Assembly (NCBI RefSeq): GCF_900520355.1
Contig: NZ_LS999521.1
Coordinates: forward strand, 2,542,001 to 2,606,000
DNA from: Acinetobacter calcoaceticus
GTDB taxonomy: Bacteria; Pseudomonadota; Gammaproteobacteria; Pseudomonadales; Moraxellaceae
Direction: 5' to 3'
DNA length: 64,000 bases
Both the position numbers and the translations under genes were made by a program. Below, piece after piece: positions 1 to 10,173 of this stretch (position 1 is its first letter; each line of letters opens with the position of its first letter). The notes below the pieces were generated by a model. The model was not told the origin of the DNA, made no database searches, and saw only the letters and a program-made list of their open reading frames with translations.

Positions 1-489
1 GAAGTAATCAAAAGGCTCAAGACAGTCCTGACATTTATAAAGTGCTTTACAGGCGGTAGAACTAAACTCTGTTAACAGTCGGGTATGTCGGCTTTTACAA
101 CGTGGGCACTCTACGCCATCAATCAAATGAACATGCGTACCACATTGATGTGCCAACCCTTCAGGTGGCGCAATGCCATAAACTTGCAATTTCTTTTTAC
201 CCGCCTCAGACATCCAGTCCGTGGTCCATGCTTCTGATAAATCGACCATGACTTTGACTGGGGTCAACGCTTCTGCGGTAAATGCCTCAACAATTTGTGC
301 TTTCAACATATCTGTTGCTGGGCAACCGCTATATGTTGGCGTTAGACGAACCACAATTTCTTGTTGATCGTTAATGTCTACACCCCGAATCATGCCTAAA
401 TCCACAACAGATAAAACCGGAATTTCAGGATCACTTACCGTTTGTAAAACATCCCAACATTGGTCGATACAATGACGAATCATGTGCAT
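1..489 (-). CDS. paaD: PaaD, phenylacetyl-CoA epoxidase maturation protein (3' end cut by window)
   Basis: PaaD is a small MIP18/DUF59-type protein needed to make the ring-1,2-phenylacetyl-CoA epoxidase active, probably through iron-sulfur or di-iron assembly. The reading frame stays open from ATG at 489 to the window edge (163 codons). It shows the DUF59 start (DPEIPVLSVVDLG), the TPTYSGCPA motif and a C-terminal zinc-ribbon-like pair (CPRCKS and CQDCLEPFDYF), where family members normally end within a few residues, so only the last codons are missing. A GGAGG box sits 6 bases upstream of the start. It follows paaC by 16 bp, as the fourth gene of a paaABCD operon read leftward. Confidence 0.93.
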   Translation of the reverse strand, partial: MHMIRHCIDQCWDVLQTVSDPEIPVLSVVDLGMIRGVDINDQQEIVVRLTPTYSGCPATDMLKAQIVEAFTAEALTPVKVMVDLSEAWTTDWMSEAGKKKLQVYGIAPPEGLAHQCGTHVHLIDGVECPRCKSRHTRLLTEFSSTACKALYKCQDCLEPFDYF

Positions 490-505
490 GGCTCACCTCC
501 TTGTC

Positions 506-1261
506 TTACCAGGTCATTCCCGGATAAGTTCTTTGAATACTTTGCATTTCAGCCAACAAAAATCCTAAATGCTCGGTATGCAATCCTTGTTTCGCACCAC
601 GGCGATAAGCGCCATTAACAGCAACATTTAATTCAAAGCGCTTAAGCTCATCTGCAATGGTTTTATCCCATTGTTCTTTTTCATTTGAAAAATCTGGAAT
701 CACGCCTTGAGCGACTAATGCTTGTTCGTCTGCATTAAGTTCAAATAACTCAGCGGTAAAGCGCCATAAATTATTTAATCCGTCTTGTACACGTTGATGC
801 GCTTCATCTGTGCTTAAACTTAAACGCTCCATCCAGCTTGTCGAAAAACGGATGTGATACTTCACTTCTTTTAAAGATTTGACGGCAAGCGCACTTAATT
901 CAGGAAGTGAACTCTGGGTTAACGCAGTAAATAAATGAAGATGGTAATGATCCATTAGCCATTGGCGTACAATCGTTTGCGCAAAATCACCGTTCGGTTG
1001 TTCGCATAACAATAAGTTTAGAAACTCACGCTCTGTACGAAAATAAGCGAGCTGATCTTCATCACGTTGGTTTTCATCATATTGACCTGCCAAAGTCAGA
1101 AAGTTTCTCGCCTGACCTAACAAGTCCAAACCGATATTTGCTAAAGCAATATCAACTTCAAGCTCAGGTGCATGTCCACACCACTCAGCTAAACGCTGTG
1201 ATAAGACCAGTTGGCTATCGCCAATATGTAATAAGAATTTAGATAAAACTGAATGATTCAT
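506..1261 (-). CDS. paaC: PaaC, structural subunit of phenylacetyl-CoA 1,2-epoxidase
   Basis: 251 residues, close to the usual PaaC length of about 250. PaaC has a ferritin-like four-helix fold, forms the heterodimer core with PaaA, and has lost the iron site. Recognisable blocks are the N-terminal LGDSQLVLSQRLAEWCG-like segment (here IGDSQLVLSQRL), ALANIGLDLLGQAR, the DHYHLHLF stretch and the C-terminal HTEHLGFLLAEMQ followed by PGMTW, typical of the family. The start is backed by a purine-rich GGGGGTGGGAAAATG site directly after the paaB stop. It lies 12 bp downstream of paaB and is presumably translated from the same mRNA. Confidence 0.95.
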   Translation of the reverse strand: MNHSVLSKFLLHIGDSQLVLSQRLAEWCGHAPELEVDIALANIGLDLLGQARNFLTLAGQYDENQRDEDQLAYFRTEREFLNLLLCEQPNGDFAQTIVRQWLMDHYHLHLFTALTQSSLPELSALAVKSLKEVKYHIRFSTSWMERLSLSTDEAHQRVQDGLNNLWRFTAELFELNADEQALVAQGVIPDFSNEKEQWDKTIADELKRFELNVAVNGAYRRGAKQGLHTEHLGFLLAEMQSIQRTYPGMTW

Positions 1262-1273
1262 TTTCCCACCCCC

Positions 1274-1564
1274 TTACATATGCTCAATGCCGTCTGGAAT
1301 ATGGTAAAAAGTCGGATGACGATAAACCTTATCTAGAGCAGGTTCGAAAAATTCAGCTTTTTCATCTGGCTGCGAAGACTTAATAAGTTCAGAACGAACC
1401 ACCCAAATGCTAATTCCTTCATTACGGCGAGTGTAAACATCGCGCGCATGTTGAAGTGCGATTTCGTCATCTGGTGCTCTTAAGCTGCCTACATGACGGT
1501 GGCTTAAGCCTTGTTTGCTACGGACAAATACCTCGTAGAGTGACCAGTTTTTTTTATCTTCCAT
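1274..1564 (-). CDS. paaB: PaaB, small subunit of phenylacetyl-CoA 1,2-epoxidase
   Basis: 96 residues from the chosen start, matching the normal PaaB length of about 95. PaaB bridges PaaAC units in the multicomponent epoxidase. Motifs are WSLYEVFVRSKQGLSHRHVGS, trimmed here to the core EVFVRSKQGLSHRHVGS, then ARDVYTRRNEGISIWVV and the C-terminal RHPTFYHIPDGIEHM. A longer in-frame start exists at 1588, but the ATG at 1564 has a GAGGAA site 6 bases upstream, so 1564 is preferred. It is the second gene of the leftward paa operon. Confidence 0.95.
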   Translation of the reverse strand: MEDKKNWSLYEVFVRSKQGLSHRHVGSLRAPDDEIALQHARDVYTRRNEGISIWVVRSELIKSSQPDEKAEFFEPALDKVYRHPTFYHIPDGIEHM

Positions 1565-1596
1565 TTTGATTTCCTCAAATTTTTCCATAAATCTCG

Positions 1597-2535
1597 TTAA
1601 GCCACTTTGTTCGCTTCAAGCTGCTGTTTTCTCGCATAGACCACTGCTGCATCACGAACCCATTTGCCGTTTTCCCATGCTTTACGGCGTGCTTCTATAC
1701 GCTCGTGATTACATGGTCCACGTCCGGCAATCACTTCATTAAATTCGTGCCAGTCGATCTCGCCAAACTCATAGTGGCCTGTTTCTTCATTGAACTTTAA
1801 ATCTGGGTCCGGTACTTCTAGACCAAGCTGCAAAATTTGCGGAACCGTGTTATCGACAAACTTTTGACGTAATTCATCGTTACTGAAACGTTTGATTTTC
1901 CACGCCATGCTTTGTGCGCTATTTGGAGAATGCTCATCACTTGGGCCAAACATCATCAGTGCAGGCCACCAATAACGATTTACCGCATCTTGTGCCATTT
2001 GTTTTTGTTCTGGTGCACCGTTTGCCAAAGCCATCATGGCTTCAAAGCCTTGGCGTTGGTGGAAACTTTCTTCTTTACAAATGCGCACCATTGCACGTGC
2101 ATATGGCCCATAAGAGGTACGGCAAAGCGCAACCTGATTTACAATCGCTGCCCCATCTACAAGCCAGCCAATTGCAGCTACATCTGCCCATGTCAAAGTT
2201 GGGTAGTTAAAGATTGATGAGTATTTCATTTTCCCATCAATCAACTTTTCCATCATGTCATCACGGTCAGCACCTAAGGTTTCTGCCGAACTGTACAGAT
2301 ACAAACCATGACCAGCTTCATCTTGTACTTTCGCCAACAAAACAGCTTTACGTTTTAAAGTTGGCGCACGAGTAATCCAATTGCCCTCAGGCAACATACC
2401 TACAATTTCAGAATGGCCATGTTGCCCGATTTGACGAATCAATGTTTTACGATAGGCATCGGGCATTTCATCCTTAGCTTCGATCGTAATGTCATTGGCA
2501 ATATTTTGTTCAAATTTTTGGTAGTTGTTTTCCAT
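1597..2535 (-). CDS. paaA: PaaA, catalytic subunit of phenylacetyl-CoA 1,2-epoxidase
   Basis: This subunit carries the di-iron centre that epoxidises the aromatic ring of phenylacetyl-CoA, the committed step of aerobic phenylacetate degradation. From the chosen start it is 312 residues. Iron-ligand signatures are visible: DEAGH at residues 72-76 and EESFH at 155-159. The frame is open further upstream to 2640, but the extra 35 residues look like translated AT-rich promoter DNA. The ATG at 2535 ([10 protein letters not shown]) has an AGGGAA box and gives the family length. It is the first gene of the leftward paaABCD operon, divergent from paaZ with a 264-bp shared upstream region. Confidence 0.95.
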   Translation of the reverse strand: MENNYQKFEQNIANDITIEAKDEMPDAYRKTLIRQIGQHGHSEIVGMLPEGNWITRAPTLKRKAVLLAKVQDEAGHGLYLYSSAETLGADRDDMMEKLIDGKMKYSSIFNYPTLTWADVAAIGWLVDGAAIVNQVALCRTSYGPYARAMVRICKEESFHQRQGFEAMMALANGAPEQKQMAQDAVNRYWWPALMMFGPSDEHSPNSAQSMAWKIKRFSNDELRQKFVDNTVPQILQLGLEVPDPDLKFNEETGHYEFGEIDWHEFNEVIAGRGPCNHERIEARRKAWENGKWVRDAAVVYARKQQLEANKVA

Positions 2536-2799
2536 TCTTTCATTCCCTGTAGGCATCACCCTTAAATCTATTTTTCGATACACCAAAAACAAAGTCAACC
2601 TATTTTTTAGTATCAAATTAAATTCACCCAACAAAAACAAAACAACTTATTGAAAATAATAAAAATTAAGCAATTTTAAAAAACTTTCTTACTTTTAAAA
2701 ATCAAAATAAAGTTGACTTTTAGATAAATTAATCTGAAATTATGAATCATATTTTTGCAATTTTTATAATTGATGTATCACATAAAAAGGAGTTTGGTC

Positions 2800-4902
2800 A
2801 TGCTTGAACAAGCACACCTAGAAGGAACCTCAACTGACACAGATTTTCAGCAGCCTGAGCATCAACTGCCTCATCTCGCTTCTTATGTCTATGGAACATG
2901 GCATTCGACCAGTGAAGAACTACGTCCTGTTTTGCATGCCATTACAGGTGAATCGATTTATGCCGTAAGTAGTCATGGCATTGATATGAAACGTGCTGTT
3001 CAATATGCCAAGCAAAATGGTTCAGAACTGGCAAACTGGACGTTTCACCAACGTGCCCATGCTTTAAAACAAATTGCTCAGCATTTACTTGAGCACAAAG
3101 AAGAGTTCTACAAACTTGCCTATGCAACAGGGGCAACGCGTAAAGATGCATGGATTGATATTGAAGGTGGCATCCAGACATTATTTGCGTATTCGAGTCT
3201 GGTTCGTCGTGAACTCAATGACGAAAAAATTATTACCGAAGACAGTTGGATTCAATTATCTAAAAATGGCACTTTCGGCGCTAAACACATTTTAAGTCCT
3301 AAAGCGGGTGTTGCCGTTCACATTAACGCTTTTAACTTCCCAATCTGGGGAATGCTTGAAAAGATTGCACCAACTTTACTTGCGGGTGTGCCATGTATTG
3401 TTAAACCTGCAACCGATGGCTCTCAATTAACTCAAGCTGTCGTAAAAGCTATTGAAGAAGCACATGTGTTACCAAAAGGCTCACTACAACTAATTTGCGG
3501 TCAAACATATGACCTGTTAGAGCATCTAGGCCCACAAGATTGCGTCACGTTTACGGGTTCTGCCTACACAGGCCAAAAATTACGTAACCATCCTCACCTC
3601 AATAAATATTCAATTCCATTTAGCATGGAAGCTGACTCGGTAAACAGCGCAATTTTAAGTCCTGAAGCAAATGAAGAAACGATTGATTTATTTGTACGTG
3701 AAGTCTTCCGTGAAATGACCACAAAAGCAGGTCAAAAATGTACCGCAATTCGTCGTGCTTTCGTTCCTGAAAAATTATTAACGACTGTACAAGAAAAGCT
3801 GACTGCCAAACTTGCGAAAGTTGTGATGGGTGATCCTCAAAAAGAAGAAACCACAATGGGGGCATTGGCGAGCATTAAACAAAAACATGACGTTGCAGAA
3901 AAAGTTGCTGAACTCAGCAAAGATGCAAAAATTGTTTTTGGTGACAATGATTCCTTTACATTTAACGCAGATCATCCTGAAAAAGGTGCTTTTTTCGCTC
4001 CAACTTTATTGTTATGCGAACAACCTTTGCAAGCGACACATGTTCATACCACAGAAGCTTTCGGTCCAGTATGTACACTCATGCCATATCAAAACATTGA
4101 AGAATTGGCCGACCTCGTTTCACGTGGTGAAGGTAGCTTAGTGGCTTCAGTCGTTAAAAATAATGATGAGAATATCGAACAGATTATTCAAAAAATTGCG
4201 CCTTGGCATGGACGTGTGCATGTATTAGATGCAGAGTCAGCAAAAGAAAGTACAGGACATGGTTCTCCACTGCCTCATCTTGTACACGGCGGGCCTGGTC
4301 GTGCAGGTGGCGGTGAAGAGTTAGGTGGTATTCGTGCGGTTAAACACTATATGCAACGCACCGCAATTCAAGGTTCTCCAAATAGCCTGACGCAGATTAC
4401 CCACTCGTGGACTGCTGGCTCTAAAGTCAACGAAGACCGTGTACATCCATTTAAAAAGTCTTTTGATGAGTTGGTCATTGGCGAACGTTTATTAACGGCG
4501 CGTCGCACCGTAAGCGAAGCAGATATTGTCAATTTTGCTGGTTTAAGTGGCGACTACTTCTACGCGCATACCGACAAAATTGCAGCTGCCGAGTCTTTCT
4601 TTGGTGAACGCGTTGCGCATGGCTACTTCATTGTGTCTGCCGCGGCAGGTCTATTTGTAGATGCAGCGCAAGGTCCTGTTATTGCCAATTACGGTATGGA
4701 CAACTTACGTTTTGTTGAACCAGTTAAAATTGGTGACTCGATTCAGGTTGAATTGACCTGTAAACAGAAAACACCTAAACCACAAAAAGACCCATCTCAA
4801 CCTGCCCATGGGGTGGTGGTATGGGATATTAAAGTCAAAAACCAGCGCGGTGAACTTGTCGCAACCTACGACATTTTAACTTTAGTAGCACGTGATTTAT
4901 AA
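2800..4902 (+). CDS. paaZ: PaaZ, bifunctional oxepin-CoA hydrolase / semialdehyde dehydrogenase
   Basis: PaaZ opens the oxepin-CoA ring and oxidises the resulting aldehyde to 3-oxo-5,6-dehydrosuberyl-CoA. The 700-residue protein has an N-terminal aldehyde dehydrogenase domain (to about residue 530) with catalytic Glu near 277 (SMEADSVN) and Cys near 314 (AGQKCTAIRRAF). A C-terminal MaoC-like hydratase domain (about 550-700) carries GDYFYAHTD. A longer in-frame TTG start at 2770 exists, but ATG 2800 follows AAGGAG by 7 bases and is chosen. It is transcribed away from paaA and ends at a strong terminator. Confidence 0.95.
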   Translation: MLEQAHLEGTSTDTDFQQPEHQLPHLASYVYGTWHSTSEELRPVLHAITGESIYAVSSHGIDMKRAVQYAKQNGSELANWTFHQRAHALKQIAQHLLEHKEEFYKLAYATGATRKDAWIDIEGGIQTLFAYSSLVRRELNDEKIITEDSWIQLSKNGTFGAKHILSPKAGVAVHINAFNFPIWGMLEKIAPTLLAGVPCIVKPATDGSQLTQAVVKAIEEAHVLPKGSLQLICGQTYDLLEHLGPQDCVTFTGSAYTGQKLRNHPHLNKYSIPFSMEADSVNSAILSPEANEETIDLFVREVFREMTTKAGQKCTAIRRAFVPEKLLTTVQEKLTAKLAKVVMGDPQKEETTMGALASIKQKHDVAEKVAELSKDAKIVFGDNDSFTFNADHPEKGAFFAPTLLLCEQPLQATHVHTTEAFGPVCTLMPYQNIEELADLVSRGEGSLVASVVKNNDENIEQIIQKIAPWHGRVHVLDAESAKESTGHGSPLPHLVHGGPGRAGGGEELGGIRAVKHYMQRTAIQGSPNSLTQITHSWTAGSKVNEDRVHPFKKSFDELVIGERLLTARRTVSEADIVNFAGLSGDYFYAHTDKIAAAESFFGERVAHGYFIVSAAAGLFVDAAQGPVIANYGMDNLRFVEPVKIGDSIQVELTCKQKTPKPQKDPSQPAHGVVVWDIKVKNQRGELVATYDILTLVARDL

Positions 4903-4912
4903 ATAGAGTTCA

Positions 4913-4947
4913 AACTGATGGATAGCTAATTTATCCATCAGTTTTTT
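4913..4947 (+). terminator. Rho-independent terminator of paaZ
   Basis: A 12-bp perfect stem (4913-4924 with 4932-4943) with a 7-base loop, followed by a T run, starts 10 bases after the paaZ stop. Confidence 0.85.
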
Positions 4948-5376
4948 ATCTCACATAGGAGTTAAACTTATACTCCAAGGAACAATGTTCGAAAAACTAC
5001 ACACGGCTGGCACTGCTATTCCTGCATAATTAGCCACAATCTGAAATATCTAGATATAAAAAACATCCCAAATAAAAAGATAATCAAAATTAATAAATAT
5101 TTATATTTAATAATCTTAACTACCTATTTATTTCTTTAATCATTTGAGGAATCTTTTTTGTCAATCAGCCTCAATTTGTTAAGATAGCAACCGTGAAAAA
5201 TTAAGTTAAGTTCTTACACTCTGTTAACTCAACATTGACACTAAAAAAGGTACACTAAAAGGTATACTTTTTTCTTAGATTAAACCAGATTTACACAGAA
5301 GTTGTTAGAATTGGTTAGACAACCAAACTTTCGAAGTTAACTTATTTATTATTGATTTTTTAAGGGTTTAATACGC
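4948..5376. other. Intergenic region upstream of mutS
   Basis: No convincing gene. It holds a 14-codon ORF from ATG 4985 with an AAGGA box only a few bases upstream, which may be a decayed gene end. It also has an exact 6-bp inverted repeat (TTGGTT, 4-base spacer, AACCAA) at 5311-5326 just ahead of mutS. The rest is AT-rich. Confidence 0.5.
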
Positions 5377-8016
5377 ATGAATAGCGCTGAAATCATGGCT
5401 GACTTATCTTCTCATACACCTATGATGCAGCAATATCTCAAAGTCAAAACGGACTATCAACATGCGTTGCTGTTTTACCGTATGGGTGACTTTTATGAAC
5501 TCTTCTTTGAAGATGCTGATTTAGCAGCCAAACTTTTAGGTATCACCTTAACCCATCGTGGTAAAGCTAGTGGGCGACCGATTCCAATGGCAGGCGTTCC
5601 CTATCACGCGGCAGAAGGTTATCTTGCACGTCTTGTCAAAGCTGGGCGAACTGTAGCCATTTGCGAACAAGTTGGAGAAGTGACAGGTAAAGGTCCGGTT
5701 GATCGTCAAGTTGTTCGTATTCTTACTCCGGGTACGTTAACTGATGATGCATTGCTCAGCAGTTATCAATCATCTAATCTCGTTTCTTTATGCATTCACC
5801 AAAATCAGATTGGTTTTGCATTACTTGACTTAAGTGCAGGCATTTTTAAAGTCCAACAACAAGATTACAAGCCAGAACAATTGCCTATTGAACTTGCACG
5901 TTTAATGCCAAGTGAAATTTTGATTGATGAAGACTTGGTCGACACGAATATTATTGAGCAAATAAAAAAACACTTAGAGTGCCCCGTTACCAAACGCCCA
6001 AATGTTGACTTCAATCAAAATAATGCACAAAAAACCTTATGTGATCAGTTTACGGTATCAACACTTTCAGGTTTCGGTTTAGACCCATTGCCTCTAGCTA
6101 AAGCTGCTGCTGCTGCACTTATTCATTATGCAAAAGAAACTCAAAAAACTGCATTACCACATATTCGCTCAATTCAGCTTGAACAAAGCACAGACTTTAT
6201 TGCGCTCGACCCAATCACACGTCGAAACTTAGAAATTATTGAACCATTATTTGAACATGGAACATCATTATTCCAACTGGTGAATGATTGCCAAACTGCA
6301 ATGGGTGGACGTTTACTCAGCCGTACACTGATGCAACCTGTTCGTGATACCGCATTACTCGATGGCCGTTTAGATGCCATTGAGCAATTAATTCAGGGAT
6401 ATCATGAAAGCCCAGTTCGTTTAGTTCTTAAAGAAATTGGTGACATTGAGCGTGTGCTTAGCCGCGTTGCACTAGGCAGTGCGCGACCACGTGATTTAGT
6501 ACAGCTTCGTCATGCATGTGCACAAATTCCAGCTTTAAGAACGGCATTAACCCCAGTCATTCAAGCGAAAAAATCCAAACTATTAGTTCAACTTGATCAA
6601 GAACTTGGTGATTTTAAAGCGCTTCATCAACATTTGATGGCTGCCATTGTTGAAAACCCACCTGTATTACTTCGTGATGGCAATGTAATTGCAGAAGGAT
6701 ATGATGCTGATCTTGATGAATTACGCCAAATTCGCGATCACGCAGGTCAATTCCTCATTGATTTAGAAATTAAAGAGCGTGAACGTACCGGCATTAATAC
6801 CCTTAAAATCGGTTATAACCGTGTAAGTGGTTACTACATCGAACTCACTCGTGCTCAAGCAGAGCAAGCTCCAGCTGACTATATTCGTCGCCAGACTTTA
6901 AAAAATGCTGAACGCTACATTACCCCTGAACTAAAAAGTTTTGAAGATAAAGTTTTGTCGAGTGAGTCGCGCGCATTAGCACGTGAAAAAGCATTATTCG
7001 AAGCTTTACTTGAAAACCTTCGCGAAAATATTGCTCATCTCCAAATGATGAGTTCAGCAATTGCTCAAATTGATGTGGTTGCTAACTTTGCTCATCAAGC
7101 ACGCTTAAACAATTGGGCTCGTCCTGAATTTACCCCAGAAACTGGCATTAAAATTCAGGCAGGCCGTCACCCTGTAGTTGAAGCATTAAATAAAGCACCA
7201 TTTACACCAAATGATACTTTTCTTGATGCCCAACACCGCATGGCAATCATTACCGGACCAAACATGGGCGGTAAATCAACATTCATGCGTCAAACAGCAT
7301 TAATTAGTTTGCTTGCTTACTGTGGCAGTTATGTGCCGGCCAAAGCAGCTAAGCTTGGCCCAATTGATCGAATTTTTACCCGTATTGGCTCAGCCGACGA
7401 TTTATCTACAGGCAAATCGACCTTTATGGTTGAGATGACAGAAACTTCACAAATTTTGCACCATGCGACCAATCAATCACTTGTATTAATGGATGAAGTT
7501 GGCCGTGGAACCAGTACCTATGATGGTTTGTCTTTAGCATGGGCATGCGTGGTTGATTTAACCAAACGCGTAAAATGTTTGTGTCTTTTTGCCACGCATT
7601 ATTTCGAGTTGACTGAACTTGGTGGTGAAGCAGGAATTGATAACTATCATGTCACGGCACAAGAGCTTAATGGCAATCTGATTTTATTACATAAGGTTCA
7701 GCAAGGCCCTGCAAGCCAAAGCCATGGTTTACAAGTCGCAAAATTAGCCGGTATTCCTGCTAATGTAATTAAAGAAGCGCAGAAGCGTTTACGTATTTTG
7801 GAAAAACAGCAGCAGCAACATCTACAAACCAGCTTTCAAAATGACTTATTTGCTCCACCAGATGCGAACGCTGGTTCACCAATCATAGAGAAAGTTGTCG
7901 AAATAGAAGTTTCATCTCCTGCTCTAGATTTACTTAAGCAAATTGAAGTCGATAACTTATCGCCTCGCCAGGCGCTTGAGCAACTCTATGAACTGAAAGC
8001 TGCGCTAAAATCATAA
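5377..8016 (+). CDS. mutS: DNA mismatch repair protein MutS
   Basis: 879 residues, normal for MutS. It is the cytoplasmic mismatch sensor that binds base mispairs and small loops and recruits MutL in an ATP-dependent way. Visible features are the mismatch-wedge Phe-x-Glu motif in [11 protein letters not shown] near residue 37, the Walker A motif GPNMGGKST near 627, the ABC-type block [16 protein letters not shown] near 707, and a C-terminal tail ([10 protein letters not shown]) resembling the tetramerisation segment. The start has an AAGGG box upstream. It is monocistronic, ending at a small hairpin. Confidence 0.98.
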   Translation: MNSAEIMADLSSHTPMMQQYLKVKTDYQHALLFYRMGDFYELFFEDADLAAKLLGITLTHRGKASGRPIPMAGVPYHAAEGYLARLVKAGRTVAICEQVGEVTGKGPVDRQVVRILTPGTLTDDALLSSYQSSNLVSLCIHQNQIGFALLDLSAGIFKVQQQDYKPEQLPIELARLMPSEILIDEDLVDTNIIEQIKKHLECPVTKRPNVDFNQNNAQKTLCDQFTVSTLSGFGLDPLPLAKAAAAALIHYAKETQKTALPHIRSIQLEQSTDFIALDPITRRNLEIIEPLFEHGTSLFQLVNDCQTAMGGRLLSRTLMQPVRDTALLDGRLDAIEQLIQGYHESPVRLVLKEIGDIERVLSRVALGSARPRDLVQLRHACAQIPALRTALTPVIQAKKSKLLVQLDQELGDFKALHQHLMAAIVENPPVLLRDGNVIAEGYDADLDELRQIRDHAGQFLIDLEIKERERTGINTLKIGYNRVSGYYIELTRAQAEQAPADYIRRQTLKNAERYITPELKSFEDKVLSSESRALAREKALFEALLENLRENIAHLQMMSSAIAQIDVVANFAHQARLNNWARPEFTPETGIKIQAGRHPVVEALNKAPFTPNDTFLDAQHRMAIITGPNMGGKSTFMRQTALISLLAYCGSYVPAKAAKLGPIDRIFTRIGSADDLSTGKSTFMVEMTETSQILHHATNQSLVLMDEVGRGTSTYDGLSLAWACVVDLTKRVKCLCLFATHYFELTELGGEAGIDNYHVTAQELNGNLILLHKVQQGPASQSHGLQVAKLAGIPANVIKEAQKRLRILEKQQQQHLQTSFQNDLFAPPDANAGSPIIEKVVEIEVSSPALDLLKQIEVDNLSPRQALEQLYELKAALKS

Positions 8017-8028
8017 TAGACATATCCG

Positions 8029-8055
8029 AATAAGCAGGCTTAGGTCTGCTTATTT
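8029..8055 (+). terminator. Probable terminator after mutS
   Basis: 9-bp perfect stem (8029-8037 with 8046-8054) and 8-base loop, 12 bases past the mutS stop. The following T tract is interrupted, so termination may be partial. Confidence 0.6.
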
Positions 8056-8076
8056 ATATCAGAGAATAATATTTAT

Positions 8077-8607
8077 ATGGTCTTAAGAACTTTACAAAAT
8101 TCAGAAATAGATCTTATTTGGCAGCATATTAGTCGCCGTGAATTAATCACTCAAATGTATATTCAAAATCACCAACACTTAGAATTGGTTGATTGTTTTT
8201 TTGATGTCCAACATTGGGATTCATATCATTTAGAAAATGACCCACCAAAATTAAAACAGCTCTATGAGCAAAGCGCGTTATTTATCGGTGCATTTGATGC
8301 TTCTGAAAAACTCGTTGGCGTGAGCGTGGTGTCGAATCAAATCATCTCTGATTATCCTCACGCTAAATTATTGCACTATTTCTATGTCGACGCAGACCAG
8401 CAAGGTAAAGGCATTGGTGCCAAACTTATGCAAGCTGCAAAAGAGTCCGCCAAACAACTCGGTGCAAAGCAACTATATATTTCAGCAACCCCAAGTCGGC
8501 GCACTGTAGATTTCTATATTAAACATGGAGCACAACCATTAAGCGCTCCAGATCAGCAACTTTGGCAACTCGAACCTGAAGATATCCATTTACTTTGCCC
8601 CCTTTAG
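8077..8607 (+). CDS. GNAT family N-acetyltransferase
   Basis: 176 residues with one GNAT fold. The acetyl-CoA pyrophosphate-binding motif A is QQGKGIGAKLMQ (near residues 108-119), preceded by the LHYFYVDAD strand. The C-terminal beta-bulge region is LYISATPSRRTVDFYIKHGA, ending in the usual Y-x-K-x-G-A pattern. The substrate cannot be read from sequence; relatives acetylate small amines, peptides or protein N-termini. It is a single gene between mutS and fdxA. Confidence 0.85.
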   Translation: MVLRTLQNSEIDLIWQHISRRELITQMYIQNHQHLELVDCFFDVQHWDSYHLENDPPKLKQLYEQSALFIGAFDASEKLVGVSVVSNQIISDYPHAKLLHYFYVDADQQGKGIGAKLMQAAKESAKQLGAKQLYISATPSRRTVDFYIKHGAQPLSAPDQQLWQLEPEDIHLLCPL

Positions 8608-8951
8608 TTTTACAGATTTAAAGAATTTTCGACAAAAAAACAGAAAATCAAAATTTATAAAAGAAAAAATGAGAAGTTAAGGCATCTAATAAAATAGATG
8701 GCTTGACTTAAATGACATCTGAATATTCAAAGGAAATATTTTTTAAGTAATTGTTTTATAAAATATATTATTATTTTAATTTTATAGATTAGTACATCTT
8801 AAGGCTGGAAGATCTGTTTGATTATCAACGTATTAACTTATCTTCATATGCATGAATAAAGAATATCAATAAAAGCAATTGTTTGTTTACCCCTTTTTTG
8901 CCTAAAATAAGCTATTCGAAATGAAACCATATTTTTTAGGTAGCTGTCGCC
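8608..8951. other. Intergenic region before fdxA with a long imperfect hairpin
   Basis: No gene seen. At 8674-8709 lies a 15-bp stem (one G-U wobble, one G-G mismatch) with a 6-base loop. It is not followed by a T run, so it is not a classic terminator for either neighbour. A candidate fdxA promoter lies downstream. Confidence 0.5.
8879..8908 (+). promoter_or_regulatory. Candidate fdxA promoter
   Basis: TTGTTT (8879-8884), an 18-base spacer and TAAAAT (8903-8908), about 44 bases before the fdxA start. Assigned by pattern only. Confidence 0.35.
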
Positions 8952-9275
8952 ATGACCTTTGTTGTCACTGAAAATTGTATTAAATGTAAATACCAAGATT
9001 GCGTAGAAGTTTGTCCTGTAGACTGTTTTTACGAAGGTCCGAATTTCCTAGTGATTAATCCGGATGAATGTATTGACTGTGCATTATGTGAACCAGAGTG
9101 CCCGGCAAATGCAATTTTCTCTGAAGATGAGTTACCAGAAGGTCAGGAAGTGTTTATTGAATTAAATGCCGACCTTTCTCAAAAATGGCCTAACATTACT
9201 CAAATTGGTGATCAACCAGCTGACCGTGAAGAGTGGAACGGCAAACCTGACAAATTACAATATCTTGAAAAGTAA
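8952..9275 (+). CDS. fdxA: FdxA, seven-iron (3Fe-4S/4Fe-4S) ferredoxin
   Basis: 107-residue soluble electron carrier. Cysteines at 9, 12, 17, 21 and 25 ([17 protein letters not shown]) and at 40, 43, 46 and 50 ([12 protein letters not shown]) bind the two clusters. The spacing, with an extra residue group between the second and third Cys, marks the 7Fe Azotobacter FdI/FdxA type. The acidic C-terminal half (about 55 residues) is typical. It is monocistronic, closed by a perfect terminator. Confidence 0.96.
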   Translation: MTFVVTENCIKCKYQDCVEVCPVDCFYEGPNFLVINPDECIDCALCEPECPANAIFSEDELPEGQEVFIELNADLSQKWPNITQIGDQPADREEWNGKPDKLQYLEK

Positions 9276-9280
9276 TTTCA

Positions 9281-9310
9281 AAAAAAGATCAGCAACCGCT
9301 GATCTTTTTT
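9281..9310. terminator. Perfect 13-bp terminator hairpin after fdxA
   Basis: AAAAAAGATCAGC pairs with its complement around an AACC loop and ends in six T; symmetrical, so active in both directions. Confidence 0.9.
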
Positions 9311-9390
9311 ATACCCTATTAAAACATTTCATTGCAAATTCCTCGTAATTTGTGCACTGTTTTGCATTAAAATAGCTCCAATATTTATAA

Positions 9391-10128
9391 ATGCTTAATT
9401 TTCTTATGCGGAAGTTTTTGCAGAGTATGGTGCCCTTATGCATAATCCCAGCGGTTATGGTAGGTTGTGTCAGCTCTCCCCAACACACAACAACAGGCAA
9501 AACCTCTCCAAGTGGTAAACGAATTTTCATTCCACAAGAGCGCGTTATTATTGAGCGCCCGATTCCCCCTAAAGTTGAGCCTACATCTTATCGAAATTGG
9601 TTAAGTTCTGGTGAAAATTACGGACGTGTTCGTGAATACGAAAAATTCTTAACCAAAAACAATGTAGCAGGCATTGTGCCGAGTTTTGAACTATTACGTT
9701 CAGCACGAGATTGGCAAAAATGTGGCCGTTCAGAATATGCCGTACCAAATCGTGAACTTTGGGGAAATTCTTTATCGACCCTACGCGTATTTAAATATTT
9801 AGTTGCGTCAAAAGTTTTAACCGACTTTGAAGTAACCTCTGTTTACCGAGATTTACCTTTAAATGAATGTGCTGGTGGTGCGAGCTCTTCTAAACATTTA
9901 TTTAACTCTGCAATTGATTTCCGTATTGGTCCTGAGTTCCCTCAAGCTCAAGATTATGCTTTTATCGAAAACACCAAGTTTAAACTCTGTCAATTTTGGG
10001 CACAGCATGGCCAAAGCTTAAATATGGGTATTGGTTTGTATAGCTCCGGACAAATTCATATCGATACTCAAGGCTATCGTACTTGGGGACCTGATTTAAC
10101 TCGAAGCAGTTCGATGTGTAATTTCTAA
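9391..10128 (+). CDS. Lipoprotein with peptidase M15-like domain
   Basis: The 245-residue protein begins with a lipoprotein signal (PAVMVGC lipobox; a second start 15 bases downstream, MRKFLQ, fits a signal peptide equally well). It carries a C-terminal M15A-type zinc peptidase domain. Metal ligands fit SKHLFNSAIDF (H-x6-D) and GQIHIDTQGYRTWG. Family members cleave D-Ala containing peptidoglycan cross-links, so a murein hydrolase tethered to a membrane is the inference. A basic, proline-rich linker separates anchor and domain. No ribosome site is obvious for either start. Confidence 0.8.
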   Translation: MLNFLMRKFLQSMVPLCIIPAVMVGCVSSPQHTTTGKTSPSGKRIFIPQERVIIERPIPPKVEPTSYRNWLSSGENYGRVREYEKFLTKNNVAGIVPSFELLRSARDWQKCGRSEYAVPNRELWGNSLSTLRVFKYLVASKVLTDFEVTSVYRDLPLNECAGGASSSKHLFNSAIDFRIGPEFPQAQDYAFIENTKFKLCQFWAQHGQSLNMGIGLYSSGQIHIDTQGYRTWGPDLTRSSSMCNF

Positions 10129-10132
10129 ATTA

Positions 10133-10162
10133 AAAAACTCCTTTCAATTGAAAGGAGTTTTT
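10133..10162. terminator. Bidirectional terminator, 15-bp perfect palindrome
   Basis: Five A, a CTCCTTTC arm and its exact complement, then five T. It sits between the convergent M15 lipoprotein and GNAT genes and can serve both. Confidence 0.9.
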
Positions 10163-10173
10163 ACTTAAGCCTA

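Noticed and set aside
1912-2217. Plus-strand frames opposite paaA
   Set aside because: Shadows of the strongly supported paaA gene.
4979-5040. 14-codon ORF after paaZ
   Set aside because: Too short, ribosome site too close to the ATG; not enough to call a gene.
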